Assembly (NCBI GenBank): GCA_000824845.1
Contig: CCNC01000204.1
Coordinates: 61,071-125,070, forward strand
Length of the DNA stretch: 64,000 nucleotides
Direction: 5' to 3'
From: Mesorhizobium sp. ORS 3359
GTDB lineage: Bacteria > Pseudomonadota > Alphaproteobacteria > Rhizobiales > Rhizobiaceae
Numbering within the stretch: the first letter of the stretch is position 1; each line of letters begins with the position of its first letter. The notes beneath the pieces were generated by a model. The model did not search any database. It had not been told where the DNA came from and saw only the letters and a list, made by a program, of their open reading frames with translations. Of this stretch, positions 17,153 to 26,246 are shown in pieces. The translations under genes and the position numbers were made by a program.

Positions 17153-18369
17153 AGCACGACCTCCTTCAAGGCAGCCGCCTGGGCGGTGGGAAGGGAAATG
17201 CGGCCGTCCGGCGCGTCGACGCCGAACAGCGTGTTGTGCAACTGGCCGAGACCGATGGCGGCCGCGCCGATCAGCGCGGCGCGCGCGCCGAGCTCGCCTG
17301 CCTCGACAGTGACTGGGTAGGGGAAGCACAGCGGCATCAAGGCCTTGACGCGCGAGAGGATCTCCGGCCTGAGGCCGATCGAACCTCCCAGAATGACCTT
17401 TTCGGGATTGGCGACGGCGGCGATCGCGGCGATGCCTTGCGCCAGATACCGCGCCGTCTCGTCGAGCACGGTGAGCGCTGCCTTGTCGCCTGCAGCCGCA
17501 TTCTCGAAGATCGCCGGAACAGCGACCTGGGCGCCGGTCAGGGACCTGTAGCGTTCGGTCATCGCGTGTGTCGCCACCGCTCGCTCGAAAGCGCCAGTGC
17601 GCAGCGATTCAGCCGCGAACGGATCGGCGCCGATCGGCATGAAGCCGATCTCGCCCGCCGCATGGGTGGCGCCGCGCACCAGATGCCCGCCCAGCATCAG
17701 GCCGCTGCCGACGCCGGTGCCCAGCGCGATATAGGCGAGATTGTCGATGCCCTGGCCCTGGCCAAGCCAATTCTCGCCGAGCACGGCGAGATTGACGTCG
17801 TTCTCGATCATCACCGCGACACCGAGCGCCTTTTCGAAGGCGTCGAGGACATTCATGGCGTCGAAGCCGGCAATATTGGGCGCAAGCAGGATGCGCCCGG
17901 TCGCGGGGTCGGGCGCGCCCGGAGCGCCGATAACGGCAAGGCGGATCTTCTTGCGCGGAATGCGCTCGCGGGCGGCGGCCTGGAAGGCAAGCGCCGCGAT
18001 CTGGTCGATGACGAACTGACCGCCGCGCGGATCGGTCGGCGTCGCCGCCTCGGCGAAGATCTGGCAGGCGAGGTCGGTCAGCGCCACCCGCACCTTGGTG
18101 CCGCCAAGGTCGACGGCGATGATGTAGGCGGCGTCGTGGACGAGCTCATAGGTGACGGCGGTGCGCCCGACATGGCCGCTGGTGCGGCCGGTCTCCTGCA
18201 CCCAGCCTTCCTGCTCGAGCCCGCGCACGATCTCCGAGATCGTCTGCTTCGACAGGCCGGTGAGCTTCGAGATCGAGGCCCGCGAGATCGGCCCGCCCTG
18301 GACAATCGCCTCCATGACGGAGCGCTGGGAGAACTGGCGGGAAATACGCGGCAGGTCGCTCACATACAC
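17149..18369 (-). CDS. ROK family transcriptional regulator
   Basis: A 406-residue repressor-type ROK protein. A winged helix-turn-helix occupies about residues 10-65 (ISRASISKLTGLSKQTISEI), followed by the ROK/sugar-kinase-like domain beginning IIAVDLGGTKVRVALTDL near 87, with ENDVNLAVLGE near 193 and GTGVGSGLMLGG near 221-232. The zinc-binding cysteine cluster of NagC/Mlc-type ROK proteins is not evident. The annotated start is GTG at 18369; a second GTG at 18363, preceded at good spacing by GAGG, is as likely. It is the first gene of the operon and overlaps the M20 gene by 4 bases, so it should be autoregulated together with the transport genes, with the imported sugar-like compound as inducer. 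Confidence 0.9.
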   Translation of the reverse strand: MYVSDLPRISRQFSQRSVMEAIVQGGPISRASISKLTGLSKQTISEIVRGLEQEGWVQETGRTSGHVGRTAVTYELVHDAAYIIAVDLGGTKVRVALTDLACQIFAEAATPTDPRGGQFVIDQIAALAFQAAARERIPRKKIRLAVIGAPGAPDPATGRILLAPNIAGFDAMNVLDAFEKALGVAVMIENDVNLAVLGENWLGQGQGIDNLAYIALGTGVGSGLMLGGHLVRGATHAAGEIGFMPIGADPFAAESLRTGAFERAVATHAMTERYRSLTGAQVAVPAIFENAAAGDKAALTVLDETARYLAQGIAAIAAVANPEKVILGGSIGLRPEILSRVKALMPLCFPYPVTVEAGELGARAALIGAAAIGLGQLHNTLFGVDAPDGRISLPTAQAAALKEVVL

Positions 18370-18387
18370 CTCGATTAATTCGTTCTG

Positions 18388-18406
18388 TCACCGAACTTAT
18401 TGGTGA
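18388..18406. promoter_or_regulatory. Inverted repeat in the ROK promoter region (candidate operator)
   Basis: TCACC (18388-18392) and GGTGA (18402-18406) are separated by nine mostly A/T bases, in the only intergenic stretch upstream of the ROK operon. The placement suits a repressor site. The remaining bases to 18598, between two minus-strand genes, show no gene. Confidence 0.35.
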
Positions 18407-18598
18407 AATGATGCCTTGTCAACGATCGCGTCGCATTGTCGGAGACCGCAACCGGAAGGGGGTGATTTACTCTGCTGCCAGCTGCCGCACCCACCCGGCA
18501 GCCGCGGCGAGTTCGCTCATTGTTCAGGCCGGCGGAAACGAGCGATCAAGCCGGTTCCGAAGACGCGCGTGCTGGCTGGTCAGTGGGTCGAGCCAGCC

Positions 18599-19630
18599 TC
18601 AGTTCCTGTCGACCGGCTTCGAACGCATTCTCGACACCGTCTCACGCTCCGCCCGCTTGGAGCGCAGCGGCGGCAGGCCGCGATCGACGAGGTCCATATC
18701 CTCCAGCACCATGTCGCCCATGCGCTTGAAGGCGACGTCGAGGGCGCCGGCGCGATGCGCGGAACGCAGGAAGCCGGGGAGGGCGCGGACGGGATGATCC
18801 GCGGACAGCGGCTCTTCCGGGAAGACGTCGCTTGCGGCGACGATATGGCCGCTCTTCACCGCTTGCATCAACGCCGCGAAATCGACGACACCGGCGCGGC
18901 TGAGCAGGATAAAGGCAGCGCCCTTGCGCATTCTGGCAAAAGAGTCGGCGCCGAGAAAACCCTGGTTCTCGCTGGTGACCGAAGCGACGACGAAGACGAA
19001 ATCGCTTTGCGACAGCACCTCGTCCAGCGAGGCCGGCTCGACGCCATTGTCGACCAGGATCGACGGCGGCAGCCACGGATCATAGACCTTGGTGCGGGTG
19101 CGGAAGCCGGTCAGCAGGCGATTGAGCGCGCGGCCGAGATCGCCGAAGCCGATGATGCCGACATCGGCGCCGGAGAGAAGCCGCGCGGTCTGGTTGCCGT
19201 CGCCGCCCCACAACTCCTTGCCCTGGCGGAAGGCGAGATCGGCGTCGACGATGTTGCGCGCGAGATTGAGCGCCATGGCGAGGCCGAGCTCGGCCACCGG
19301 CTCGGCAAAGACAAGACCAGTGGTGACGACATGGATGCCGCGCGCGAACAGCGTCTCATAGGGCATGTTGTTGAGGAGGTTGGTCTCGACATTGAAGATG
19401 CAGCGGAGCGCCGTCATTTTCTGCAGCGTCTCCGAGGTGATGGGGGGCTGGCCTATGATGTAACGCGCCTCGGCCAGCGTCTCGGCGGGTAGGGCAGAAA
19501 CACCTTCCGGCGTGGTCTCGACAATGCGATAATGGCTACGCAGGCGCGCCAGTTGCGGCGGCGTGAAGATAAGGTCTAGCGTGCGCGGTTCGGGCGCGCT
19601 GATCACCAGCGGCAAGGTCTTGTCGGACAT
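18599..19630 (-). CDS. D-isomer-specific 2-hydroxyacid dehydrogenase, NAD-dependent
   Basis: A 343-residue protein of the phosphoglycerate/hydroxypyruvate-type dehydrogenase family. The Rossmann motif is VGIIGFGDLGRAL. The three catalytic positions are present: Arg in LLSRAGVVDF, Glu in DVFPEEPL and His in SAHRAGALD. The family interconverts 2-oxoacids and D-2-hydroxyacids. The ATG at 19630 is preceded by GGGAGGAAAA; an upstream in-frame ATG at 19669 has no ribosome site. It is divergent from the LacI regulator with candidate LacI sites between them, so it probably belongs to the same sugar regulon and handles a downstream sugar acid. The substrate is unknown. Confidence 0.9.
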   Translation of the reverse strand: MSDKTLPLVISAPEPRTLDLIFTPPQLARLRSHYRIVETTPEGVSALPAETLAEARYIIGQPPITSETLQKMTALRCIFNVETNLLNNMPYETLFARGIHVVTTGLVFAEPVAELGLAMALNLARNIVDADLAFRQGKELWGGDGNQTARLLSGADVGIIGFGDLGRALNRLLTGFRTRTKVYDPWLPPSILVDNGVEPASLDEVLSQSDFVFVVASVTSENQGFLGADSFARMRKGAAFILLSRAGVVDFAALMQAVKSGHIVAASDVFPEEPLSADHPVRALPGFLRSAHRAGALDVAFKRMGDMVLEDMDLVDRGLPPLRSKRAERETVSRMRSKPVDRN

Positions 19631-19690
19631 GATTTTCCTCCCGGGACACGATTGGATCGCGTCAATCACATCTTCGAGTCTTATCCACGA

Positions 19691-19730
19691 TGAAACGATT
19701 TACAAGAACGAAAAATCGATTTATCGATTA
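19691..19730. promoter_or_regulatory. Candidate LacI-family operators in the divergent promoter
   Basis: The region holds the palindrome AAATCGATTT (19713-19722), an overlapping imperfect copy TTATCGATTA (19721-19730) and GAAACGATTTAC at 19692-19703. These resemble the perfect 14-base palindrome at 20935. A CG-centred, A/T-flanked palindrome is typical for LacI-family operators. The sites lie between the hydroxyacid dehydrogenase gene and the LacI gene, so both could be controlled. Confidence 0.5.
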
Positions 19731-19775
19731 GAATAGCGAGGCAGGAAATCGACTGCCTGCCTCGGGAGGAGGTCA

Positions 19776-20852
19776 ATGGCACAACAGGAAGCCCGGCAAA
19801 GGCGTCCGTCGATCCACGACGTGGCAAGCCATGCCGGCGTGTCCGCGGCGACCGTTTCCAAGGTGCTGGCCGGCGTCACCACGGTGAAGCCTGAAAACGC
19901 GCAGCGCGTCCTCAATGCCGTCGAGCGTCTGGCCTATCGCGTCGATCCACTGGCTTCCGACATGCGCAGGGCCAAGCGCCGCATCATCGGCGCCATCATG
20001 CCCGAGTTTGAAAGCGAGTTCTTCGGCCAGATGGTCACCGAGCTGGAGGGCCTTGCCGAGCAGCGCGGCTACACGCTGGTCGCCGCATCGAGCCGTGAAT
20101 CGGAAGCGCGCGAGAAGGAGATCCTCGCCCGCATGCATGACTGGCGCGTTGCCGGCGTGGTGCTGGCGCCGGTGCGCAACGAGCACGGGCCGGCGGCTGC
20201 TTTCATGAAAGCCAACGGCATGACCGGCGTGCTGATCGACCGCGTCTTGTCCGACGACGCTTTCGATACCGTTTCGGCCGACAGCGCCGCCGCCAGCGCC
20301 GAGGTTGCGCGGATGCTGGTGGGCAAGGGCCACAAGCACATCCTGATCATCGGTCTCGCCGAAGGCGCGGCAACCGTGCGCGCTCGCCTGGAAGGTTTTC
20401 GCACCCAGGCGCTGGCGCTCGACCCGTCCATCCGCATCGATGTGATAACCTCGGAAGTCAGCGTCGAGCCGTTGCGATCGTCGCTGCGCGATTATTTCGG
20501 TCGGGGCGAGCGGCCGACCGCCGTCTATTCGCTGCTGCTCAAGGGCACGCTTGTGGCGCTGTCCGAATTCCGCCGGCGCGGCTGGCATTGCCCGAACGAT
20601 ATCTCGCTGGTCGGCTTCGACGACGCCGAATGGATGCAGGTGACATGGCCGGCGATCGCCGCCGTGGTGCAGCCGGTCCGCCAGATCGCCAGCGAGGCGA
20701 TGAACCTTTTGTTTCGCAGGGTCGAGGGCGCCGTGGGACCACCCTCGGCGCGGCTCGAACCCTGCCAGGTGTTGGAGCGGGAATCCGTTGGCTCGCCAGG
20801 CAACGGCCCGCATTCCGGGGGAGGAGACCGACAACAGCCCCCATTGTCGTGA
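19776..20852 (+). CDS. LacI family transcriptional regulator
   Basis: A 358-residue regulator. The N-terminal helix-turn-helix and hinge are clear (IHDVASHAGVSAATVSKVLA at about 13-32, then VDPLASDMRRAKRRIIGAIM), followed by a periplasmic-binding-protein-like effector domain with SLVGFDDAEWM near 271. It is followed within 61 bases by an allose-type ABC importer operon and preceded by a divergent hydroxyacid dehydrogenase. Palindromes of the expected type lie on both sides of it (19691-19730 and 20935-20948). It probably represses the importer until the sugar or a derivative binds. The C-terminal 20 residues (GSPGNGPHSGGGDRQQ) look like an unstructured tail. Confidence 0.92.
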   Translation: MAQQEARQRRPSIHDVASHAGVSAATVSKVLAGVTTVKPENAQRVLNAVERLAYRVDPLASDMRRAKRRIIGAIMPEFESEFFGQMVTELEGLAEQRGYTLVAASSRESEAREKEILARMHDWRVAGVVLAPVRNEHGPAAAFMKANGMTGVLIDRVLSDDAFDTVSADSAAASAEVARMLVGKGHKHILIIGLAEGAATVRARLEGFRTQALALDPSIRIDVITSEVSVEPLRSSLRDYFGRGERPTAVYSLLLKGTLVALSEFRRRGWHCPNDISLVGFDDAEWMQVTWPAIAAVVQPVRQIASEAMNLLFRRVEGAVGPPSARLEPCQVLERESVGSPGNGPHSGGGDRQQPPLS

Positions 20853-20913
20853 GCGGAAACATGCGCCGGCCCTGGCCAAGGCATCCGGCGCCAAAGATCG
20901 AACGGAGGATCGA

Positions 20914-21903
20914 ATGACATCGCATTTCTTGAAGGTAAATCGATTTACACTTGCTGTGGGCGTGGCGCTTGCGTTCTGTGCCATCGGCGTCGCCAAGGCC
21001 GAGGATGGCGAATACGGCGTGCTGATGAAGACGCTGGCCAACCCGTTCTGGGGCGCTATGAGCCAGGGCGTGGAAGAGGGCGCCAAGGGCGCCGGCGTGA
21101 AGATCTTCGAACAGGCGGCCGAAAGCGACCAGGCGGCCGAGCCGCAGCTGAACCTTTGCAACACCATGCTCGAGCGCAAGCCGGTGGCGATGATCACCGC
21201 CGCCATCAACTCGACCAATCTCCTGCCTTGCCTCAAGTCGGCGCAGGACGCCGGCATCAAGATCGTCGATCTCGACAACAATCTTGACCAGGCGGTGCTC
21301 GACAAGGAAGGCGTCAAGGTCACCTTCCATATCGGCTCCGACAACATCGCGGCCGGCGCGCAGGGCGCCGAATATCTCGTCTCCAAGCTCGGCAAGGACG
21401 CCAAGGGCCCGGTGCTGGTGATCGAGGGCCTTTCCGGCAACATCACCGGCGAGAAGCGCGCCAAGGGCTTCGCCGACAAGCTGAAGGAACTGGCGCCGGG
21501 GCTTGAGATCGTCGCCTCGCTGCCGGGCGACTGGGACCGCGGCAAGGCCGCTTCGATCGCCACCGACACGCTGACCGCGCATCCCGATCTCGTCGCCATC
21601 TTCTGCGCCAATGACGGCATGGCGCTGGGCGCGGTGGAGTCGGTCTACGCCGCCGGCAAGGGCCCGCAGGTGACGATCATCGGCGTCGACGGCAATTCCG
21701 ACGCGGTGAAGTCGATCAAGGAAGGCCGCCTCAATGCCTCCGTGGCGCAGCTTCCGTACCTCGTCGGCAAGCAGGCGGTCGAGAACGTCAAGAAGGCGCT
21801 CGCGGGCGAGAAGGTCGAGGACAGCATCGCCGTTCCGACCCTGGTGCTGACCAAGGACGTGATCGACGCCGGCAAGGAGCCGATGCTGCAATATGTGAAA
21901 TAG
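20914..21903 (+). CDS. Periplasmic sugar-binding protein, D-allose (AlsB)-like
   Basis: A 329-residue type I binding protein with a signal peptide ending at about residue 24 (GVAKAEDGEYG). The mature sequence resembles E. coli AlsB: YGVLMKTLANPFWGAM, DWDRGKAASIATDTL, FCANDGMALGA and GVDGNSDAV all have close AlsB counterparts. It should deliver D-allose or a similar rare hexose to the permease encoded next. The start at 20914 follows CGGAGGAT; a longer frame to 20788 overlaps the LacI gene without family sequence. Its codons 8-12 contain the palindrome GTAAATCGATTTAC, a candidate operator inside the coding region. A stable hairpin follows the stop. Confidence 0.88.
   Translation: MTSHFLKVNRFTLAVGVALAFCAIGVAKAEDGEYGVLMKTLANPFWGAMSQGVEEGAKGAGVKIFEQAAESDQAAEPQLNLCNTMLERKPVAMITAAINSTNLLPCLKSAQDAGIKIVDLDNNLDQAVLDKEGVKVTFHIGSDNIAAGAQGAEYLVSKLGKDAKGPVLVIEGLSGNITGEKRAKGFADKLKELAPGLEIVASLPGDWDRGKAASIATDTLTAHPDLVAIFCANDGMALGAVESVYAAGKGPQVTIIGVDGNSDAVKSIKEGRLNASVAQLPYLVGKQAVENVKKALAGEKVEDSIAVPTLVLTKDVIDAGKEPMLQYVK
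20935..20948. promoter_or_regulatory. Perfect 14-base palindrome inside the binding-protein gene, candidate LacI operator
   Basis: GTAAATCGATTTAC is identical to its reverse complement. It lies 21 bases after the start codon, within the signal-peptide coding sequence, and shares the AAATCGATTT core with the site at 19713-19722 upstream of the LacI gene. A site here could block elongation or form a DNA loop with the upstream sites. Confidence 0.55.
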
Positions 21904-21915
21904 TCCTCCCGGACG

Positions 21916-21944
21916 GGCTGGCGCGGGTCTACCCTGCGCCAGCC
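21916..21944 (+). terminator. Stable hairpin after the sugar-binding protein gene
   Basis: Nine-base perfect arms GGCTGGCGC (21916-21924) and GCGCCAGCC (21936-21944) enclose a loop with an additional GGGT/ACCC pairing. It lies between the binding-protein and permease genes. There is no long T-run, so partial termination or protection of the upstream mRNA, raising binding-protein levels over the membrane parts, is more likely than full termination. Confidence 0.6.
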
Positions 21945-21969
21945 GGCTTTCTTGCAACAGCGAGGCAAT

Positions 21970-22958
21970 ATGGCTTTCGAAACGACGCAGCCCGGCTTCT
22001 GGGCTCGGGTGCAGCGCGCATCCGTCGAAAGGCTCCACATCAGGCTGGAGTCGCTGGTGGTGCTCTTGGCGCTGAGCACGGCGATGGCGCTCTTGTCGCC
22101 CTATTTTCTGTCGCTCAGCAATTTCCTCAACATCCTGCTCGCGACCTCGACGATCGGTGTGCTGGCGATCGCCGCCACTTTCGTCATCGGCTCGGGCGGG
22201 CTCGATCTGTCGCTCGGCTCGGTGATGGGACTGGCCGGTGTCGCGGGCGCGTTCGTCGCCGTCAATCTCGGCTGGCCGTCGGTTCTGGCGGTGATCGCCT
22301 GCATCCTGGCGGGCGCGATCGCCGGTTACATCAACGGGCAGCTGGTCACCCGCGCCTTCGTGCCGGCCTTCATCGTCACGCTCGGCATGCTGGGCCTGGC
22401 GCGCGGGCTGGCGCTGGTCATCTCGCAGGGCAGGGCGATCTACGGCCTGCCGCCGGAGATCGTCTATATCGGGCAGGGGCGGCCCTTCGGCATTCCGATG
22501 CCGGTCATCATCTTCGTGCTGACGGCGATCGTGGCGCATGCGGTGCTGGCCTACACACGCTTCGGCCGCCACACGCTGGCGCTGGGCGACAGCGAGGGTG
22601 CGGCGCGTGCCGCCGGCATCCGCGTCGAGCACCACCGCCGCATCATCTACACGCTATCCGGCGCGCTTGCCGGCCTTGCTGGCCTGCTGTTCACCGCCCG
22701 CGTCAACGCCGGCGACCCGACTGCCGGCATCAACTACGAGCTCACCGCGATCACGGCGGCGATCATCGGCGGCACCAATTTGTTCGGCGGCCGCGCCTCG
22801 ATCCTCGGCACGATGATCGGCGCGCTGATCATGGGCGTGCTGCAGAACGGGCTGACGCTGCTTGCGGTACAATCCTACTACCAGCAGATGGCGATCGGCG
22901 CGGTGCTGATCCTCGCCGTCTTCATCGACCAATACCAGGTGCGGAAGGAGTCACGCGT

Positions 22959-22962
<4 letters not shown>
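21970..22962 (+). CDS. ABC transporter permease, RbsC family (rare-sugar importer)
   Basis: A 330-residue membrane protein with about 8-10 hydrophobic segments. The RbsC-family motif GSGGLDLSLGSVMGLAGVAG is near 76-95 and GGTNLFGGRASILGTMIGAL is near 265-284. The ATG at 21970 is chosen over an upstream TTG since GCGAGG precedes it. The stop overlaps the ATPase start by 4 bases. Together with the AlsB-like binding protein and the ATPase it forms a complete hexose importer under the LacI regulator. Confidence 0.92.
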
Positions 22963-23735
<773 letters not shown>

Positions 23736-23736
23736 C

Positions 23737-24591
23737 ATGAATACTTTCGGACTGCACACTTTCGCCATCGCGCCGGTCTGGGACCTCGCCCGCATCGAGC
23801 CGCAGATGGACCGGCTGAAGGAACTCGGCATCGGCCTGATGGAGATCCCGCTGCTGCGCCCCGAGGAGATCGACACCAAGCGCACGCGCGCCTTCGCCAG
23901 CCACTATGGCGTCGAGCTGATCCCGTCGCTCGGCCTGCCGCGCGCGCTCGACGTGGTCGAGCGGCCCGACGAGGCGCTCGACTTCCTGCAGCCGGCCTTC
24001 AAAGTCTGCAACGAGGTGGGCGCCGAGGCGCTGGGCGGCGTCACCTATGGCACGATCGGCAAGACAACCGGACGGGCGCCGACGCAGCGCGAGATCGACG
24101 GCATGTGCCGCTTCCTCGAACGCGCGGCGAAGTCGGCGAAGTCACGCAGCCTCAAGCTCGGCGTCGAGCCCTGCAACCGCTACGAGACGCATCTGATCAA
24201 CCGCGGCATCGACGCGGCGCGCATCATCGAGCGGGTCGGCGCCGACAACATCTTCATCCATCTCGACACCTACCACATGCATATCGAGGAAGAGAGCTTT
24301 GCCGCCGGCTTCGAGGCGGCGGCACCGTATCTCGGCTATGTGCATGTGTCGGAAGCCAATCGCGGCGTGCCGGGACGCGGCATGCTGAACTGGGCGGCCT
24401 GCATGAAGGCGATCGCCGACATCGGCTATCAGGGGGCGATCACGCTTGAAAGCATGAACCACGTCGATGTCGACATCGCCGGCGGGCTCGCGGTGTGGCG
24501 GCCGGTGGCCGAGGATCCACGTGACGTCATTGAGGTCGGCCTGCCGTTCCTGCGCGAGGAAGCGAGGAAGGCAGGGCTGACGCTGGGGTGA
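23737..24591 (+). CDS. Sugar isomerase/epimerase of the D-tagatose/D-allulose 3-epimerase family
   Basis: A 284-residue TIM-barrel protein. The four metal-binding and catalytic residues expected for ketose 3-epimerases can be traced: Glu in LGVEPCNRYE, Asp in IHLDTYHMHIEE, His in YVHVSEANRGVPG and Glu in ITLESM. Such enzymes epimerise free ketohexoses at C3, for example fructose and allulose. The ATG at 23737 starts one base after the ATPase stop. Beside an AlsB-like importer this suggests a pathway in which an imported rare hexose or its ketose is converted to a common one; a sugar kinase is not in the operon. L-ribulose 3-epimerase or another C3 specificity is equally possible. Confidence 0.85.
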   Translation: MNTFGLHTFAIAPVWDLARIEPQMDRLKELGIGLMEIPLLRPEEIDTKRTRAFASHYGVELIPSLGLPRALDVVERPDEALDFLQPAFKVCNEVGAEALGGVTYGTIGKTTGRAPTQREIDGMCRFLERAAKSAKSRSLKLGVEPCNRYETHLINRGIDAARIIERVGADNIFIHLDTYHMHIEEESFAAGFEAAAPYLGYVHVSEANRGVPGRGMLNWAACMKAIADIGYQGAITLESMNHVDVDIAGGLAVWRPVAEDPRDVIEVGLPFLREEARKAGLTLG

Positions 24592-24600
24592 GCCCATCTT

Positions 24601-24754
24601 TCCCTTCCCCCCTTGTGGGGGAAGGTGGCCTCGCGAAGCGAGGTCGGATGAGGGGTGTTCCAGGGAAAGCCAGCGTCTCACTCCGCTGGAACACCCCTCA
24701 TCCGTCTCGGCGCTATCGCGCCGATCCACCTTCTCCCACAGGGGGAGAAGGAAG
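24601..24754. repeat. RIME-like palindromic intergenic repeat
   Basis: The interval between two convergent genes is almost wholly made of inverted repeats. The core arms at 24646-24663 and 24686-24703 are perfect 18-base inverted copies (GGATGAGGGGTGTTCCAG and its complement). Outer parts carry CTTCCCCC-type and CTTCTCCC-type stem-loops. The composition matches the mosaic intergenic elements (RIME type) known in Rhizobium and Mesorhizobium. It may also end transcription from both sides. Confidence 0.8.
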
Positions 24755-24764
24755 AAGCGGCCGA

Positions 24765-26210
24765 TCAGAACGGGTAGTGCTGGCCTGGATCCTCGATCGT
24801 CACCCAGCGCAGGTCGGTGAACTCGGCGATGGAGGCTTTGCCGCCGAAACGGCCATAGCCCGAACCCTTGACGCCGCCGAACGGCATCTGCGCCTCGTCG
24901 CCGACAGTCGGGCCGTTGATGTGGCAAATGCCGGCCTGGATGCGCGCGGCAACCGCCATGGCGCGGCGTATGTCGCGGCTGAAAACGGCGGAGGACAGGC
25001 CGTATTCGGTGTCGTTGGCGACGCGCACAGCCTCGTCTTCGCCTTTGACGCGAATGACCGGCTTCACCGGGCCAAAGGATTCTTCCGCATAGACGCGCAT
25101 GGCGGGCGTCACGTGATCGAGGAGCGTGGCTTCCACGACCGTTCCCGTTCGGTTGCCGCCAGCGGCAAGCGTCGCGCCCTTCGCGGTCGCATCGGCGATC
25201 AGCTCCTCCATCTTGTCCGCCGCCTGGCTGCTGATGAGGGAGCCCAACACGACATGGCCGCGCGGGTCGCCGGCCGGAAGTTTCGAGGCGCGCGCGGCGA
25301 GCTTGGCGACGAATTCGTCGGCGATCTTCTCGTCGACGATCAAGCGCTCTGTCGACATGCAAATCTGGCCCTGATGCATGAAGGCGCCGAAGGTCGCCGC
25401 GTTGACTGCCGCGTCGATGTCGGCATCGTCCAGCACGACGAGCGGCGCCTTGCCGCCGAGCTCGAGCAGCGCCGGCTTGAGGTGCCGTCCAGAGAGCTCG
25501 GCGATGATGCGGCCGACCTTGGTCGAGCCGGTGAAATTGACGCGCTTCACCGCCGGGTGCGCGATCAGCGCCTCGACGATTGCCGCCGCGTCCTTCGGGT
25601 CGTTGGTGACGACATTGACGACGCCTTTGGGCAGGCCGGCCTCGACCAGCACCTGGCCGATCAGGCGATGCGTACCCGGGCAAATTTCGGAGGCCTTCAG
25701 CACCACGGTGTTGCCGCAGGCGAGCGGCATCGCCAGCGCACGCGTGCCGAGAATGACCGGCGCGTTCCACGGCGCGATACCGAGGCACACACCAGTCGGC
25801 TGGCGGATCGCCATGGCCAGCGTGCCCGGCTTGTCGGATGGAATAACCTCACCGGAAATCTGCGTGGTCATCGCCGCCGCCTCGCGCAGCATGTTGGACG
25901 CCAGCATGACGTTGAAGCCGGCCCAGGGTCCGGTGGCGCCGGTCTCTTCCATCATCAGCTTCGTGAACTCGCCAACCTTCGAAGCCATCAGATCGGCCGC
26001 CTTCAGGAGCAGCGTCCGGCGCTCGCCGGGGCCGGTCTTCGACCAGGTGTCGAACGCAGCGGCTGCTGCATCGACCGCGGCGTTGGCGTCGGCAATGCTT
26101 GCAGCGGCGGCGCGCGTCGCGAGCTTGCCGGTGAAGGGGTCGAGACGTTCATAGGACGCCTTGCCGGTGGCCGCCCGTTCGTCGCCGTCGATCAGTAGTC
26201 CGATATCCAT
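24765..26210 (-). CDS. Aldehyde dehydrogenase, vanillin/benzaldehyde dehydrogenase-like
   Basis: A 481-residue NAD(P)-dependent aldehyde dehydrogenase. The catalytic Glu is in LLELGGKAPLVVLDDAD and the nucleophilic Cys in FMHQGQICMSTER; APWNAPVILGTRALAMPLACGNT is the aromatic-aldehyde (vanillin, benzaldehyde, salicylaldehyde dehydrogenase) form of the N-terminal nucleotide-binding domain. It is the last gene of the minus-strand operon led by the protocatechuate-type importer, 36 bases after the SDR gene. Oxidation of vanillin or another lignin-derived aldehyde to its acid would feed the pca genes nearby. The substrate preference is inferred from context and family only. Confidence 0.88.
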   Translation of the reverse strand: MDIGLLIDGDERAATGKASYERLDPFTGKLATRAAAASIADANAAVDAAAAAFDTWSKTGPGERRTLLLKAADLMASKVGEFTKLMMEETGATGPWAGFNVMLASNMLREAAAMTTQISGEVIPSDKPGTLAMAIRQPTGVCLGIAPWNAPVILGTRALAMPLACGNTVVLKASEICPGTHRLIGQVLVEAGLPKGVVNVVTNDPKDAAAIVEALIAHPAVKRVNFTGSTKVGRIIAELSGRHLKPALLELGGKAPLVVLDDADIDAAVNAATFGAFMHQGQICMSTERLIVDEKIADEFVAKLAARASKLPAGDPRGHVVLGSLISSQAADKMEELIADATAKGATLAAGGNRTGTVVEATLLDHVTPAMRVYAEESFGPVKPVIRVKGEDEAVRVANDTEYGLSSAVFSRDIRRAMAVAARIQAGICHINGPTVGDEAQMPFGGVKGSGYGRFGGKASIAEFTDLRWVTIEDPGQHYPF

Positions 26211-26246
26211 TGTTCTCTCCTTCGCTCCCGGTGGAGCGTCGCAAAA

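Noticed and set aside
18370..18598. Small open frames between the ROK and hydroxyacid dehydrogenase genes
   Set aside because: They overlap known genes in other frames, lack ribosome sites and show no family features.
20539..22635. A 698-codon open frame on the minus strand
   Set aside because: It runs opposite the LacI, AlsB-like and permease genes, all of which have clear motifs. The translated text has no recognisable domain.
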